From assembly GCF_029836165.1 (NCBI RefSeq), contig NZ_JAOEBG010000001.1, positions 310,001 through 374,000 of the forward strand: a stretch of DNA of 64,000 nt, in the 5' to 3' direction. Source of the DNA: Pseudomonas sp. GD04091. GTDB lineage: Bacteria; Pseudomonadota; Gammaproteobacteria; Pseudomonadales; Pseudomonadaceae. The translations under genes and the position numbers were made by a program. The notes below the pieces were generated by a model. That model saw nothing but the letters and a program-made list of their open reading frames with translations. It was not told the DNA's origin and did not search any database. Below are positions 26,274 through 35,854 of this stretch, in pieces. Within the stretch, counting starts at the first letter, position 1. Every line of letters begins with the position of its first letter.

Positions 26274-27989
26274 CTAACGCCCCTTGCGCCGGTACGGGAA
26301 TACATCGATCACCTTCCCTGCCCGGATCGTCTCCTGCAACCCTTTCCAGTAATCGGCGTCGTACAGCTCACCATGCAGGCGGCTGAACAAGCGGCGCTGG
26401 CCGATATCGGCGAACAGGAACGGTGGAAACTCCTCGGGGAACACGTCATGCGGTCCGATGGAATACCACGGTTCGCCGGACATCTCGTCCTCCGGATAGC
26501 GCGGCGGCGGGATATGCCGGAAATTGACCTCGGTAAGGAAGCTGATCTCGTCGTAGTCATAGAACACCACCCGACCATGGCGGGTGACGCCGAAGTTCTT
26601 CAGCAGCATGTCGCCCGGGAAGATGTTCGCCGCCGCCAACTGCTTGATGGCCAGTCCGTAGTCCTCCAGCGCCTCGAGCACCTGGGCCTCGCTGGCCTGT
26701 TCGAGATACAGGTTGAGCGGCGTCATGCGCCGCTCGGTCCAGCAGTGGCGGATCAGCACCGTATCGCCTTCCAGCGCCACGGTCGAAGGTGCCACCTCCA
26801 GCAGCTCGGCCAGGCAATCAGGGTCGAACTTGCCGCGCGGGAAGCGAAAATCGGCGAACTCCTGGGTGTCGGCCATACGCCCGACGCGGTCGACACTTTT
26901 CACCAGACGGTACTTTTCGATCACGGTGGCGCGGTCGACGGTCTTCGAGGGCGAAAAGCGGTCCTTGATGATCTTGAACACGGTGTTGAAGCCCGGCAGG
27001 GTGAACACGCTCATCACCATCCCGCGCACCCCGGGTGCCATGACGAAGCGGTCGTCACTGTTGGCCAGGTGGTTGATCAACGCCCGGTAGAATTCCGACT
27101 TGCCGTGCTTGTAGAAGCCGATCGAGGTGTACAGCTCGGCGATATGCTTGCCCGGCAGGATGCGCTTGAGAAAATTGACGAACTCCGCCGGCACCGGCAC
27201 ATCGACCATGAAGTACGAGCGGGTGAAGGAGAAGATGATCGACACCTGCGCCTCGTCGGTGATCAGCGTATCGGCCTCGATGCCATGGCCTTCGCGGTGC
27301 AGCAGCGGAATCACCAGCGGCCACTGCTCCTCGGGGGTATACAGGCGGCCGACCAGATAGGCGCCTTTGTTGCGATAGAGCACGGGGGTGAACAGCTCCA
27401 CGGCCAGCGTCGGGTCCTTGCATACCCAGTCGGGCAGGCATTCACGCAGCTGTTCCTCCAGGCGCGCCAGATCCCCATCCAGGTTCCCGTACGGCACGCT
27501 GAACGCATAATCGGCGAAGATCGCCCGCAACAGCCCCTTCAGCCCACCACCCAGCGCATAGGTGCGGGTCTGGGCCGCACGCTCGTGGCCGCGCATGGAC
27601 GGGCGGGTGGTGTGGATGAACATGCAGCCGTCGCTGATCAGGTCGTGGCTGAACAGGCTGCAGAACAGCGAGTTGTACCAGGTCTCGGACAGCTCGTCGT
27701 CCAGGCGAGGATCGATCAGGCGGATGTAGGCATTCTTGACCAGCGGCCACTGCTCGACGTCGAGCAGCACGGCGGCGTCGAATGCCCTGTGCAGCCAGCC
27801 ATTGACCTCGGCGACCTTCTCTTCGTAGAGCGTGATGCGTGCCGCCGCCGCGTGCTGGATATCCTGCCAGCGCGCCTGCTCGAAGCGCTCGCGGGCACCC
27901 AGGGTGATGCGCCGGAAATGCTCGCGGTAATCGTCGAAGCCGTCGAGGATCATCCGGGCGATATCGACGGCGGGCCAGGGTTGAGTCAT
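26274..27989 (-). CDS. aceK: isocitrate dehydrogenase kinase/phosphatase
   Basis: Encodes 571 residues, the normal family length. AceK phosphorylates and dephosphorylates isocitrate dehydrogenase and so directs carbon into the glyoxylate bypass. I chose the ATG at 27989 ([20 protein letters not shown]). Kinase-fold elements are visible: [15 protein letters not shown] in the middle, and [19 protein letters not shown] with the DYDE metal site near the C-terminus. It is not next to aceBA here, as is usual in Pseudomonas. Confidence 0.94.
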   Translation of the reverse strand: MTQPWPAVDIARMILDGFDDYREHFRRITLGARERFEQARWQDIQHAAAARITLYEEKVAEVNGWLHRAFDAAVLLDVEQWPLVKNAYIRLIDPRLDDELSETWYNSLFCSLFSHDLISDGCMFIHTTRPSMRGHERAAQTRTYALGGGLKGLLRAIFADYAFSVPYGNLDGDLARLEEQLRECLPDWVCKDPTLAVELFTPVLYRNKGAYLVGRLYTPEEQWPLVIPLLHREGHGIEADTLITDEAQVSIIFSFTRSYFMVDVPVPAEFVNFLKRILPGKHIAELYTSIGFYKHGKSEFYRALINHLANSDDRFVMAPGVRGMVMSVFTLPGFNTVFKIIKDRFSPSKTVDRATVIEKYRLVKSVDRVGRMADTQEFADFRFPRGKFDPDCLAELLEVAPSTVALEGDTVLIRHCWTERRMTPLNLYLEQASEAQVLEALEDYGLAIKQLAAANIFPGDMLLKNFGVTRHGRVVFYDYDEISFLTEVNFRHIPPPRYPEDEMSGEPWYSIGPHDVFPEEFPPFLFADIGQRRLFSRLHGELYDADYWKGLQETIRAGKVIDVFPYRRKGR

Positions 27990-28156
27990 GCGCTGGATCT
28001 CGAGGCATGTGGAGTTAGACAGCTTAGTCGTCCGCAAGCGGTTCGCAGGCTGTGTGAGCGTGCCCCACGATCAGGCTTACACAGCAAGAAAGCACAAGAA
28101 TCCCGCTTGCCCACTGACGTACACTCGCGCCCCTGCCCCACCGCCGGAGACCACCC

Positions 28157-29032
28157 GTGAGCCCCATCGCCCTTGCCCGCCTGCTGACCCTCGCCGCTGT
28201 CTGGGGCGCAAGCTTTCTGTTCATGCGCATCATCGCTCCGGAACTGGGCACCGTACCCACGGCGTTCTTGCGCGTGTCGATCGCCTGCCTGGGGCTGGTG
28301 GCCATTCTCGCCGCCGCCCGCGTGCGCTGGGACTTCGAGGGCAAGCTGGGCGCCTGCCTGGTGCTGGGCATGATCAACTCGGGGATCCCGGCCACTTTCT
28401 ATTCCGTGGCGGCGCAGGTGCTGCCGGCCGGCTATTCGGCGATCTTCAACGCCACCACACCGCTGATGGGCGTGCTGATCGGCACATTGTTCTTTCGTGA
28501 AGCGATGACCCTGCCCAAGCTCTGCGGAATCTTCCTTGGCTTGTTCGGCGTCGGTATTCTCAGTGGCGCCGGCCCAGTGGCGCTGGACATGGCCCTGGTG
28601 CAAGGCGCCCTGGCCTGCCTGGCGGCGACCACCTGCTATGGCGTCGCAGGTTTTCTGGCACGGCGCTGGGTCGGTACGCTGGACAGCCGCCTGTCGGCCC
28701 TGGGCAGCATGCTCGGCGCCACCCTGCTGCTGACCCCGCTGTTCGCCTGGAGCGCCCTGACCCAACCGCCAGCAAGCTGGGGCGGCTGGCAGGTGTGGCT
28801 GTCGCTGCTCGGCCTGGGCCTGCTGTGCACGGCGTTCGCCTACATCCTGTATTTCCGTCTGCTCAACGAGATCGGGCCGGTCAAGGCCAGCACCGTGACC
28901 TTCCTGATCCCGGTGTTCGGCGTGCTGTGGGGGGCCTGGCTGCTGGATGAGCCGCTGTCGATGGCGCACCTGTACGGCGGCCTGCTGATCGGGGCGGCAT
29001 TGTGGCTGGTGCTGCGCCCGGCACGAGCGTGA
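28157..29032 (+). CDS. EamA-type DMT family transporter
   Basis: Encodes 291 residues with ten predicted membrane segments in two EamA halves (VWGASFLFMRIIAPELGTVP at the start; IGPVKASTVTFLIPVFGVLW in the second half). It starts at a GTG (28157) with GGAGA nine nt upstream. It is likely a metabolite exporter of unknown substrate. It converges on a second EamA gene with a REP hairpin between the two. Confidence 0.88.
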   Translation: MSPIALARLLTLAAVWGASFLFMRIIAPELGTVPTAFLRVSIACLGLVAILAAARVRWDFEGKLGACLVLGMINSGIPATFYSVAAQVLPAGYSAIFNATTPLMGVLIGTLFFREAMTLPKLCGIFLGLFGVGILSGAGPVALDMALVQGALACLAATTCYGVAGFLARRWVGTLDSRLSALGSMLGATLLLTPLFAWSALTQPPASWGGWQVWLSLLGLGLLCTAFAYILYFRLLNEIGPVKASTVTFLIPVFGVLWGAWLLDEPLSMAHLYGGLLIGAALWLVLRPARA

Positions 29033-29033
29033 C

Positions 29034-29064
29034 ACGTGGGGGCGGGCTTGCCCCGCTCCCACGT
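29034..29064. terminator. REP hairpin between convergent EamA genes
   Basis: ACGTGGGGGCGGGC and GCTCCCACGT form an imperfect stem with a TTGCCCC loop region. It starts two bases after one stop and eight bases before the other gene's end, so it probably serves both. Confidence 0.65.
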
Positions 29065-29071
29065 TGCAGTT

Positions 29072-29953
29072 TCACGCTTGGGCCGTACGCATGGCCGGCT
29101 TGCGGAACACGAACAACAGTCCCACCACGATCAGCCCCATTCCCAGCAGGCTCAACGGCGCCAGGCGGTTACCGAAGATGATGAAGTCCATCACCGCCGT
29201 CACCGCCGGCACCAGGTAGAACAGACTGGTGACATTGACCAGGTTGCCCCGGGCGATCAGCCGATACAGCAACAGCGTGGCCAGCAGCGAGACCACCAAG
29301 CCCATCCATAGCAGCGCGCCGACGAAGCTGGCGTTCCATTCGACATGCAGCGGTTGCAGCGGCGCGAACACCGCGCACAGGGCAAAACCCGCCATGTACT
29401 GCAACGGCAAGGTGCCCATGGGGTTGTCGGTGATGCGCTTCTGCAGGATCGAGCCCAAGGTCATGCTGGCCAACGCCAGCAGGGCAAACAGCATTCCCGC
29501 CAGCGAAACCCCGCCAATATTGATGCCCTGGTAGACCACCATCACCAGCCCACACAGCCCCAGGCCCAGGCCGAACATCCGGCTCCAGGAACGCTGGCGC
29601 TCCATCAGCACCACGGTGAGGATCGGCTGCACGCCCATGACCGTGGCCATGACGCCAGGCGTGACATGGGTGTTCAACGCCAGCAGGTAGAAGATCTGGT
29701 AGGCGCCCAACAGCACGCAACCGGTGCCCAAGGCACGCAGGATGCCGCTGCGACTGCGCGGCCAGCGCAGCCCCAGCAGCGGGCCGATCAGCAGCAGGCC
29801 GGCCAGGGCCAACGCCGAACGCAGCAGGAGAAAGGCAAAGGGACTGGCCTGGGCCAGGCCGAGTTTGGAGACGATCGCCCCGCTGCTCCACAGCAGGACG
29901 AACAGGCTGGTGGTGGCCGCCGAGGCCACGGATGCTTTGGAAAAGACAGACAT
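29072..29953 (-). CDS. EamA-type DMT family transporter
   Basis: Encodes 293 residues with ten predicted membrane segments, including SLFVLLWSSGAIVSKLGLA early and TSLFYLVPAVTAVMDFIIFG in the second half. The ATG at 29953 (MSVFSKASV) follows AGGTGGC; an ATG eight codons upstream is less likely. It belongs to a different branch from its convergent neighbour, since the two are not close paralogues by eye. The substrate is unknown. Confidence 0.88.
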   Translation of the reverse strand: MSVFSKASVASAATTSLFVLLWSSGAIVSKLGLAQASPFAFLLLRSALALAGLLLIGPLLGLRWPRSRSGILRALGTGCVLLGAYQIFYLLALNTHVTPGVMATVMGVQPILTVVLMERQRSWSRMFGLGLGLCGLVMVVYQGINIGGVSLAGMLFALLALASMTLGSILQKRITDNPMGTLPLQYMAGFALCAVFAPLQPLHVEWNASFVGALLWMGLVVSLLATLLLYRLIARGNLVNVTSLFYLVPAVTAVMDFIIFGNRLAPLSLLGMGLIVVGLLFVFRKPAMRTAQA

Positions 29954-30069
29954 GTATTGCCACCTGTATACGGGCAAATGAGCCGTACGGAGGGCCTATC
30001 GCATATCGAGGAGATAGCCGACCGTGTTCAGTAGGTTGCGAGTGCGGTGGGGATGCGGCCAGCGGCCGA

Positions 30070-30234
30070 TCAGCCCAACACCACGACTGCGCAAGGAGGC
30101 GGAGCTACGCCGCCTACGACGCCACTGACAGGTGGTGGGTAGTGACTGATCATGGCCGGCTGCTGGCTACCACGCACGACCACGCCCGCGACAGGCGCGA
30201 GAACGTAGGCAGTGGTGGAAGGGATGGCTGGCAT
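30070..30234 (-). CDS. possible 54-residue Pro/Val-rich protein
   Basis: The frame reads MPAIPSTTAYVLAPVAGVVV onward, then a stretch rich in Pro, Gly and Val (PPPVSGVVGGVAPPPC). AAGAAGA lies about 8 nt upstream of the ATG, and TATATT and TATCTT hexamers lie just above it on the same strand, so an independent short transcript is possible. Not recognised. Confidence 0.35.
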   Translation of the reverse strand: MPAIPSTTAYVLAPVAGVVVRGSQQPAMISHYPPPVSGVVGGVAPPPCAVVVLG

Positions 30235-30290
30235 GAACAGGTCTTCTTGGGAAGATAGTGTTTCGGAATATAACGGGGGAACAATCACGA

Positions 30291-30328
30291 GGCAAGCCCG
30301 CTCCCACCTGGAAAGGGAGCAGGCTTGC
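30291..30328. terminator. inverted REP pair downstream of lpxO
   Basis: GCAAGCCCGCTCCC and GGGAGCAGGCTTGC pair over 14 bp with one mismatch around a 9-nt loop. It begins about 10 nt after the lpxO stop and may end that transcript. Confidence 0.6.
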
Positions 30329-30337
30329 GCAACCGGA

Positions 30338-31273
30338 TCAGAACAGCCAGCGGTACAGCGCGTAGGCGACGACGACCGCCAGCACCGGCCGCAGAATGCG
30401 GTAGGCCTTGGGATTGGCGCGCTTGAACTGCTTGACCCGGGTGCTGATGACATTGCTGAAGCGCTTGCTCCAGGCATAGGCCTGGTTGATCCCGCCGACA
30501 CGCTCGTCATCGGTGTTCTGCGGCGCGGTGGCGCGGCCGAGGAAAGCGCTGACCTTGCGGTTGATGCGGGTCATCAACGGGCTGTTGAGCGGACGTTCGA
30601 TGTCGCAGAACAGGATCACCCGGGTGACGTCGGTCTCGTTCTTGACCCAGTGCACGAAGGTCTCGTCGAACATCACGTCCTCGCCGTCGCGCCAGGCGTA
30701 GGGCTGGCCATCGACGTAGATGCGGCAGTTGTCCGAATTCGGCGTGGACAGGCCCAGGTGGTAGCGCAGGGAGCCGGCGAACGGATCGCGGTGCGGGTTC
30801 AGGTGGCTGCCGCCGGGCAACAGCGCGAACATCGCGCCCTTGACGTTGGGGATGCCGCTGACCAGTTCGACGGTCTTCGGGCAGAGCATTTGCGCCGACG
30901 GCAGCGGTTTGTCGTACCACTTCAGGTAGAACCGCTTCCAGCCCTTCTTGAAGAACGAACCGAAGCCGGCATCGTTGTCTTTTTCCGCGGCGCGGATGTA
31001 ACCCTCGTCGAACAGGCGCATGGCCTCTTCGCGGATCACTTGCCAGTTGTCCTTCAACACATCCAGCTCGGGGAAGCGCTGGCGGTCCAGGTAAGGCTTG
31101 GAGGGCACGCCGGAGAACAGGTACATCAGGCTGTTGTAGGGAGCGAACAGCGCCGAATGGTTGACGAACTGGCGCAGTACCGGCAGGCGTGCCTTGCCGC
31201 GCAGGTGCACGAACAGCACGCTGGCGAAGAACACCAGCAGGACACCCGCCTTGGCGAGGAAGGAAAAGGTCAT
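30338..31273 (-). CDS. lpxO: lipid A 2-hydroxylase, aspartyl/asparaginyl beta-hydroxylase family
   Basis: Encodes 311 residues. An N-terminal membrane anchor (FLAKAGVLLVFFASVLFVHL) is followed by a 2-oxoglutarate/Fe(II) oxygenase domain. The metal-binding HxD is in HLNPHRDPFAGSLRYHLGLS near residue 160, and the distal His is in FDETFVHWVKN. GGAG lies 6 nt before the ATG at 31273. It adds a hydroxyl to the secondary acyl chain of lipid A at the inner membrane. The same window holds a phosphoethanolamine transferase, so two lipid A modification genes occur within 22 kb. Confidence 0.9.
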   Translation of the reverse strand: MTFSFLAKAGVLLVFFASVLFVHLRGKARLPVLRQFVNHSALFAPYNSLMYLFSGVPSKPYLDRQRFPELDVLKDNWQVIREEAMRLFDEGYIRAAEKDNDAGFGSFFKKGWKRFYLKWYDKPLPSAQMLCPKTVELVSGIPNVKGAMFALLPGGSHLNPHRDPFAGSLRYHLGLSTPNSDNCRIYVDGQPYAWRDGEDVMFDETFVHWVKNETDVTRVILFCDIERPLNSPLMTRINRKVSAFLGRATAPQNTDDERVGGINQAYAWSKRFSNVISTRVKQFKRANPKAYRILRPVLAVVVAYALYRWLF

Positions 31274-31430
31274 GCAACACTCCTTGGAGGGGAAATCAGG
31301 CCATCCCCGGATAGCCGGACATGATAAACCCATCAGGAGCCGCTGCAAGCCAGAAGCTGCAAGCGGCAAGCCTGGAGCTGATCCGCGTCAATGCGGCCAT
31401 GCCTTTGACTTGCAGCTTGCCGCCAGTCGC

Positions 31431-32405
31431 CTACTGCTGGTTCTCCTGCTCGCTGAACATATCGCTGAACAGCATGCTCGACAGGTAGCGCTCCCCCGAA
31501 TCCGGCAGGATCACCACGATGGTCTTGCCCTGCATCTCCGGCTTCTCGGCCAGGCGCACCGCCGCTGCCATCGCCGCGCCACAGGAAATGCCGCAGAGGA
31601 TGCCCTCCTCCTGCATCAGGCGAATGGCCATGGCCTTGGACTCCTCATCGGTCACCGTCTCGACCTGGTCGACGATCGACAGATCGAGGTTCTTCGGCAC
31701 GAAGCCCGCGCCGATGCCCTGGATCTTGTGCGGGCTGGGCTTGAGCTCCTCGCCGGCCAGGGTCTGGCTGATCAGCGGCGAACTCACCGGCTCCACCGCC
31801 ACGCTGAGGATCGACTTGCCCTGGGTGTGCTTGATGTAGCGCGAAACGCCAGTGATGGTGCCGCCGGTACCAACGCCCGCCACCAATACGTCGACGGCGC
31901 CGTCGGTGTCGTTCCAGATTTCCGGGCCGGTGGTCTTTTCGTGGATCGCCGGGTTGGCCGGGTTGTCGAACTGCCCCGGCAGGAAATACTGCGCTGGGTC
32001 GCCAGCGACGATCTCGTTGGCCTTCTCGATGGCGCCCTTCATGCCCTTGGCGGGCTCGGTGAGCACCAGCTCGGCGCCGAGGGCCTTGAGCACCTTGCGC
32101 CGCTCCAGGCTCATCGACGCCGGCATGGTCAGGATCAGCTTGTAGCCCCGGGCGGCAGCGACGAACGCCAGGCCGATGCCAGTGTTGCCCGACGTCGGTT
32201 CGACGATGGTCATGCCAGGCTTGAGCTTGCCGCTGCTCTCGGCGTCCCAGACCATGTTCGCGCCGATCCGGCACTTCACCGAGTAGCCCGGGTTGCGCCC
32301 TTCGATCTTGGCCAGGATGGTCACCCCGCGCGGGGCGATGCGGTTGATCTGCACCAGTGGTGTATTGCCGATGGAGTGGGCGTTGTCTGCGTAGATACGG
32401 CTCAT
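31431..32405 (-). CDS. cysK: cysteine synthase A
   Basis: Encodes 324 residues of the fold-type II PLP family. The lysine is K44 in NPGYSVKCR. The substrate loop [10 protein letters not shown] and the phosphate loop GTGGT ([18 protein letters not shown]) are present. It joins sulfide to O-acetylserine to give cysteine. The ATG at 32405 ([20 protein letters not shown]) follows AAGGA. Full length for the family. Confidence 0.94.
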   Translation of the reverse strand: MSRIYADNAHSIGNTPLVQINRIAPRGVTILAKIEGRNPGYSVKCRIGANMVWDAESSGKLKPGMTIVEPTSGNTGIGLAFVAAARGYKLILTMPASMSLERRKVLKALGAELVLTEPAKGMKGAIEKANEIVAGDPAQYFLPGQFDNPANPAIHEKTTGPEIWNDTDGAVDVLVAGVGTGGTITGVSRYIKHTQGKSILSVAVEPVSSPLISQTLAGEELKPSPHKIQGIGAGFVPKNLDLSIVDQVETVTDEESKAMAIRLMQEEGILCGISCGAAMAAAVRLAEKPEMQGKTIVVILPDSGERYLSSMLFSDMFSEQENQQ

Positions 32406-32536
32406 GGCAGGGGTCCTTGAACATGAAAGAGCAGGGAAAACCATGAGGGTAAGCCTGCAGCCGGGGGGCGTAAAGCCCGTTCGAACTCGGCGAAGCAGCT
32501 GGTGGTCAACCGCACAACCCGCTTCGGAGAACCTCG

Positions 32537-33610
32537 ATGAAAGCTCGGTATCGCTGGCCGTTGGTCGGCCTGGCCAGCCTGATCGTGCTGCTGCTGGCCC
32601 TGCACCTGGCCCTGCCCTCCCTCGTGCGCGACTACCTCAACGACAAGCTGGCCGACATGGGCGACTATCGTGGCCAGGTCAGCGACGTGGACCTGGCATG
32701 GTGGCGCGGCGCCTACCAGATCAACGGCCTGAAGATCGTCAAGACCACGGGCAAAGTCCCCGTGCCGTTCCTGAACGCGCCACTGATCGATCTGTCGGTC
32801 AGCTGGCACGCGCTGTGGCATGACCGGGCCGTGGTGGCCGAAGTGACCTTCCAGCGCCCCGAACTGAACTTCGTCGACGGCGGTAACCGGCAGAACTCGC
32901 AGACCGGTCAGGGTACCGACTGGCGCCAGCAGCTGGGAAAACTGCTGCCGATCACCCTGAACGAGGTTCGGGTGGACAACGCCACCCTGACCTTTCGCAA
33001 TTTCACCTCCAAGCCACCGGTCGACCTCAAGGCGACCCAGCTCGACGCCAGCATCCGCAACCTGACCAACGTGCGCGACGAAAAAGGTCGGCGCGATGCC
33101 AGCTTCGACGCCACCGCCCTGCTGCTGGGCGATGCCAGGGTGGAGAGCCGTGCCACGTTCGACCCGTTCAGCGACTTCGATGACTTCCAGTTCCGCCTGC
33201 GCGTCACCGGCGTCGAACTGCGCAAGCTCAACGACTTCGCCAGCGCCTACGGCAAGTTCGACTTCAACGCCGGGCATGGCGATGTGGTGATCGAAGCCGA
33301 GGCCGAGAACGGCCGACTCAGGGGCTATATCAAGCCGCTGCTGCGCGATGTCGACGTGTTCAACTGGCAGCAGGACGTGGAAGACCAGGACAAGGGCTTC
33401 TTGCGCTCGGTATGGGAGGCCCTGGTAGGTGCCACCGAGACCGTGCTGAAGAACCAGCCGAAGAACCAGTTCGCCACCCGTGTGGAGCTCAGCGGCAGCG
33501 TGCACAAGCAGGATATCAGCGCCTTCGAGGCGTTCCTGCAGATCCTGCGCAACGGTTTCGTCCAGGCGTTCAACGCACGGTACGAGCAGCCACCGCCCGA
33601 ATCCGACTGA
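32537..33610 (+). CDS. DUF748 (AsmA-like) envelope protein
   Basis: Encodes 357 residues. It has one N-terminal membrane segment ([20 protein letters not shown]) and then a long beta-rich periplasmic part with the DUF748 signature ([20 protein letters not shown]). These proteins are related to the AsmA/TamB-type bridges implicated in lipid transport. GGAGAA precedes the ATG. It is followed by a REP hairpin and then the moxR gene. Confidence 0.82.
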   Translation: MKARYRWPLVGLASLIVLLLALHLALPSLVRDYLNDKLADMGDYRGQVSDVDLAWWRGAYQINGLKIVKTTGKVPVPFLNAPLIDLSVSWHALWHDRAVVAEVTFQRPELNFVDGGNRQNSQTGQGTDWRQQLGKLLPITLNEVRVDNATLTFRNFTSKPPVDLKATQLDASIRNLTNVRDEKGRRDASFDATALLLGDARVESRATFDPFSDFDDFQFRLRVTGVELRKLNDFASAYGKFDFNAGHGDVVIEAEAENGRLRGYIKPLLRDVDVFNWQQDVEDQDKGFLRSVWEALVGATETVLKNQPKNQFATRVELSGSVHKQDISAFEAFLQILRNGFVQAFNARYEQPPPESD

Positions 33611-33716
33611 ACCCTGAGTGACGGACCATTCAGGGACTGAATACCTGGTCTGCGTTTGCAGGCACCGGGCACAGGGTTATAGTCGCGGACAAATCACAGA
33701 CAGATGTTGTCCGAAT

Positions 33717-33750
33717 CGGCCCTTTCGCGGGCAAGACCGCGAAAGGGCCG
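33717..33750 (+). repeat. perfect REP hairpin in the moxR leader
   Basis: CGGCCCTTTCGCGG and CCGCGAAAGGGCCG form a perfect 14-bp stem with a GCAAGA loop. It lies 28 nt before the moxR ATG and could end the upstream transcript or act in the leader of the moxR message. Confidence 0.7.
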
Positions 33751-33777
33751 GTACTGGCACCCATAGAGGATGGCTCC

Positions 33778-34623
33778 ATGAAGTTCGAAGGCACCCGCGA
33801 CTACGTCGCCACAGACGACCTGAAGCTGGCGGTCAACGCGGCCATCACCCTGGAGCGCCCGCTGCTGGTCAAGGGCGAACCCGGCACCGGCAAGACCATG
33901 CTCGCCGAGCAACTGGCCGCCTCCTTCGGCGCGCGCCTGATCACCTGGCACATCAAGTCCACCACCAAGGCTCACCAGGGCCTGTACGAGTACGACGCGG
34001 TCAGCCGCCTGCGCGACTCGCAGCTGGGCGTGGACAAGGTCCACGACGTGCGCAACTACCTGAAGAAAGGCAAGCTGTGGGAGGCCTTCGAGGCCGACGA
34101 GCGGGTGATCCTGCTGATCGACGAGATCGACAAGGCCGACATCGAATTCCCCAACGACCTGTTGCAGGAACTCGACAAGATGGAGTTCTACGTCTACGAG
34201 ATCGATGAGACCATCAAGGCGAAACAGCGCCCGATCATCATCATCACCTCCAACAACGAGAAAGAGCTGCCAGACGCCTTCCTGCGGCGCTGCTTCTTCC
34301 ACTACATCGCCTTCCCCGACCGCGCCACGCTGCAGCAGATCGTCGACGTGCACTATCCGAACATCAGCCAGTCGCTGGTCAGCGAGGCGCTGGATGTGTT
34401 CTTCGACGTACGCAAGGTGCCGGGCCTGAAGAAGAAGCCGTCCACCTCCGAGCTGGTCGACTGGCTCAAGCTGCTGATGGCCGACAACATCGGCGAAGCG
34501 GTGCTGCGCGAGCGCGATCCGACCAAGGCCATCCCGCCACTGGCCGGGGCCCTGGTCAAGAACGAGCAGGACGTGCAGCTGCTCGAGCGCCTGGCGTTCA
34601 TGAGCCGGCGCGGCAACCGCTGA
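33778..34623 (+). CDS. MoxR family AAA+ ATPase
   Basis: Encodes 281 residues. Walker A is GEPGTGKTM near residue 38 and Walker B is ILLIDEIDKAD near residue 118, and sensor 1 is IIITSNNEKELPDAFLRRC. A helical lid follows. MoxR ATPases act as chaperone-like remodelers, usually with a VWA partner; the partner here lies 13 nt downstream. GAGGA precedes the ATG. The client is unknown. Confidence 0.9.
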   Translation: MKFEGTRDYVATDDLKLAVNAAITLERPLLVKGEPGTGKTMLAEQLAASFGARLITWHIKSTTKAHQGLYEYDAVSRLRDSQLGVDKVHDVRNYLKKGKLWEAFEADERVILLIDEIDKADIEFPNDLLQELDKMEFYVYEIDETIKAKQRPIIIITSNNEKELPDAFLRRCFFHYIAFPDRATLQQIVDVHYPNISQSLVSEALDVFFDVRKVPGLKKKPSTSELVDWLKLLMADNIGEAVLRERDPTKAIPPLAGALVKNEQDVQLLERLAFMSRRGNR

Positions 34624-34636
34624 CAGGAGCCGGGCC

Positions 34637-35815
34637 ATGCTGCTCAACCTGTTCAATGAAATGCGCGCGGCCAAGGTACCGGTGTCGGTGCGCGAGCTGC
34701 TCGACCTGCATCACGCTCTGCAAAAGGGCGTGGTGTTCGCCGACATGGACGCGTTCTACTACCTGGCCCGGGCCATCCTGGTGAAGGACGAGCGCCATTT
34801 CGACAAGTTCGACCGCGCGTTCGCTGCCTACTTCAAGGGCCTGGAAAACCTCGACCGGCATATCGAGGCCTTGATTCCCGACGACTGGCTGCGCAAGGAG
34901 TTCGAGCGTTCACTGACCGACGAGGAACGGGCGCAGATCCAGTCCCTGGGCGGCCTGGACAAGCTGATCGAGGAGTTCAAGAAGCGCCTCGAGGAGCAGA
35001 AGGAACGCCATGCCGGCGGCAACAAGTGGATCGGCACCGGCGGCACCAGCCCGTTCGGCTCCGGCGGCTTCAACCCCGAGGGCATCCGCGTGGGCGAGGC
35101 CGGCAAGCGCCAGGGCAAGGCGGTGAAGGTGTGGGACCAGCGCGAGTACAAGAATCTCGACGACCAGGTCGAGCTGGGCACGCGCAACATCAAGCTGGCC
35201 CTGCGTCGCCTGCGCAAGTTCGCCCGCGAAGGCGCCGCCGAGGAGCTGGACATCGACGGCACCATCGACCATACCGCCCGGGACGCGGGCCTGCTGAACA
35301 TCCAGATGCGCCCCGAGCGGCGCAACACGGTGAAGCTGCTGTTGCTGTTCGACATCGGCGGTTCGATGGACGCCCATGTGAAGGTGTGTGAGGAACTGTT
35401 CTCGGCCTGCAAGACCGAGTTCAAGCACCTGGAGTACTACTATTTCCACAACTTCATCTACGAATCGGTGTGGAAGAACAACCTGCGTCGCACCTCCGAA
35501 CGCTTCTCCACCTTCGACCTGCTGCACAAGTACGGCGACGACTACAAGGTGATTTTCGTCGGCGACGCGGCCATGGCGCCCTACGAAATCACCCAGCCGG
35601 GTGGCAGCGTCGAGCACTGGAACGAAGAAGCCGGGTACGTGTGGATGCAGCGCTTCATGGAGAAGTTCAGGAAGATCATCTGGATCAACCCGTATCCGAA
35701 GCAGGCCTGGGACTACACGGCCTCGACCCACCTGGTGCGCGACCTGATCGAGGACAAGATGTACCCGCTGACCTTGCAGGGGTTGGAAGACGGGATGCGC
35801 TACCTGTCCAAGTGA
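34637..35815 (+). CDS. VWA domain protein, CoxE-like
   Basis: Encodes 392 residues. The N-terminal ~130 residues are helical, and a glycine-rich stretch (GTGGTSPFGSGGFNPEG) leads to a VWA-type domain from about residue 230. The MIDAS motif reads LLFDIGGSMDAHVK, so the usual DxSxS has Gly in place of its first Ser. It pairs with the MoxR ATPase upstream, with GGAG before the ATG. Such pairs often mature metal enzymes or envelope proteins; the target here is unknown. Confidence 0.85.
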   Translation: MLLNLFNEMRAAKVPVSVRELLDLHHALQKGVVFADMDAFYYLARAILVKDERHFDKFDRAFAAYFKGLENLDRHIEALIPDDWLRKEFERSLTDEERAQIQSLGGLDKLIEEFKKRLEEQKERHAGGNKWIGTGGTSPFGSGGFNPEGIRVGEAGKRQGKAVKVWDQREYKNLDDQVELGTRNIKLALRRLRKFAREGAAEELDIDGTIDHTARDAGLLNIQMRPERRNTVKLLLLFDIGGSMDAHVKVCEELFSACKTEFKHLEYYYFHNFIYESVWKNNLRRTSERFSTFDLLHKYGDDYKVIFVGDAAMAPYEITQPGGSVEHWNEEAGYVWMQRFMEKFRKIIWINPYPKQAWDYTASTHLVRDLIEDKMYPLTLQGLEDGMRYLSK

Positions 35816-35828
35816 TGCATTTTCAGGA

Positions 35829-35849
35829 CCGGCCCTGTCGCGGGGCCGG
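35829..35849. terminator. GC-rich hairpin between convergent VWA and pxpC genes
   Basis: CCGGCCC and GGGCCGG pair over 7 bp around a TGTCGCG loop, between two convergent gene ends. It is a REP-like fragment. Confidence 0.5.
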
Positions 35850-35854
35850 GACCT

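Larger units (their letters stand above)
29954..30337. other. intergenic region with a possible small gene
   Basis: A 384-nt gap between the EamA gene and lpxO. It contains the 54-codon frame at 30070-30234, a lone AT-rich block near 30255-30290 and a REP pair at 30291-30328. I see nothing else in it. Confidence 0.5.

Noticed and set aside
26253..28160. Plus-strand open frame of 635 codons
   Set aside because: It lies opposite aceK, which is full length and has family motifs.
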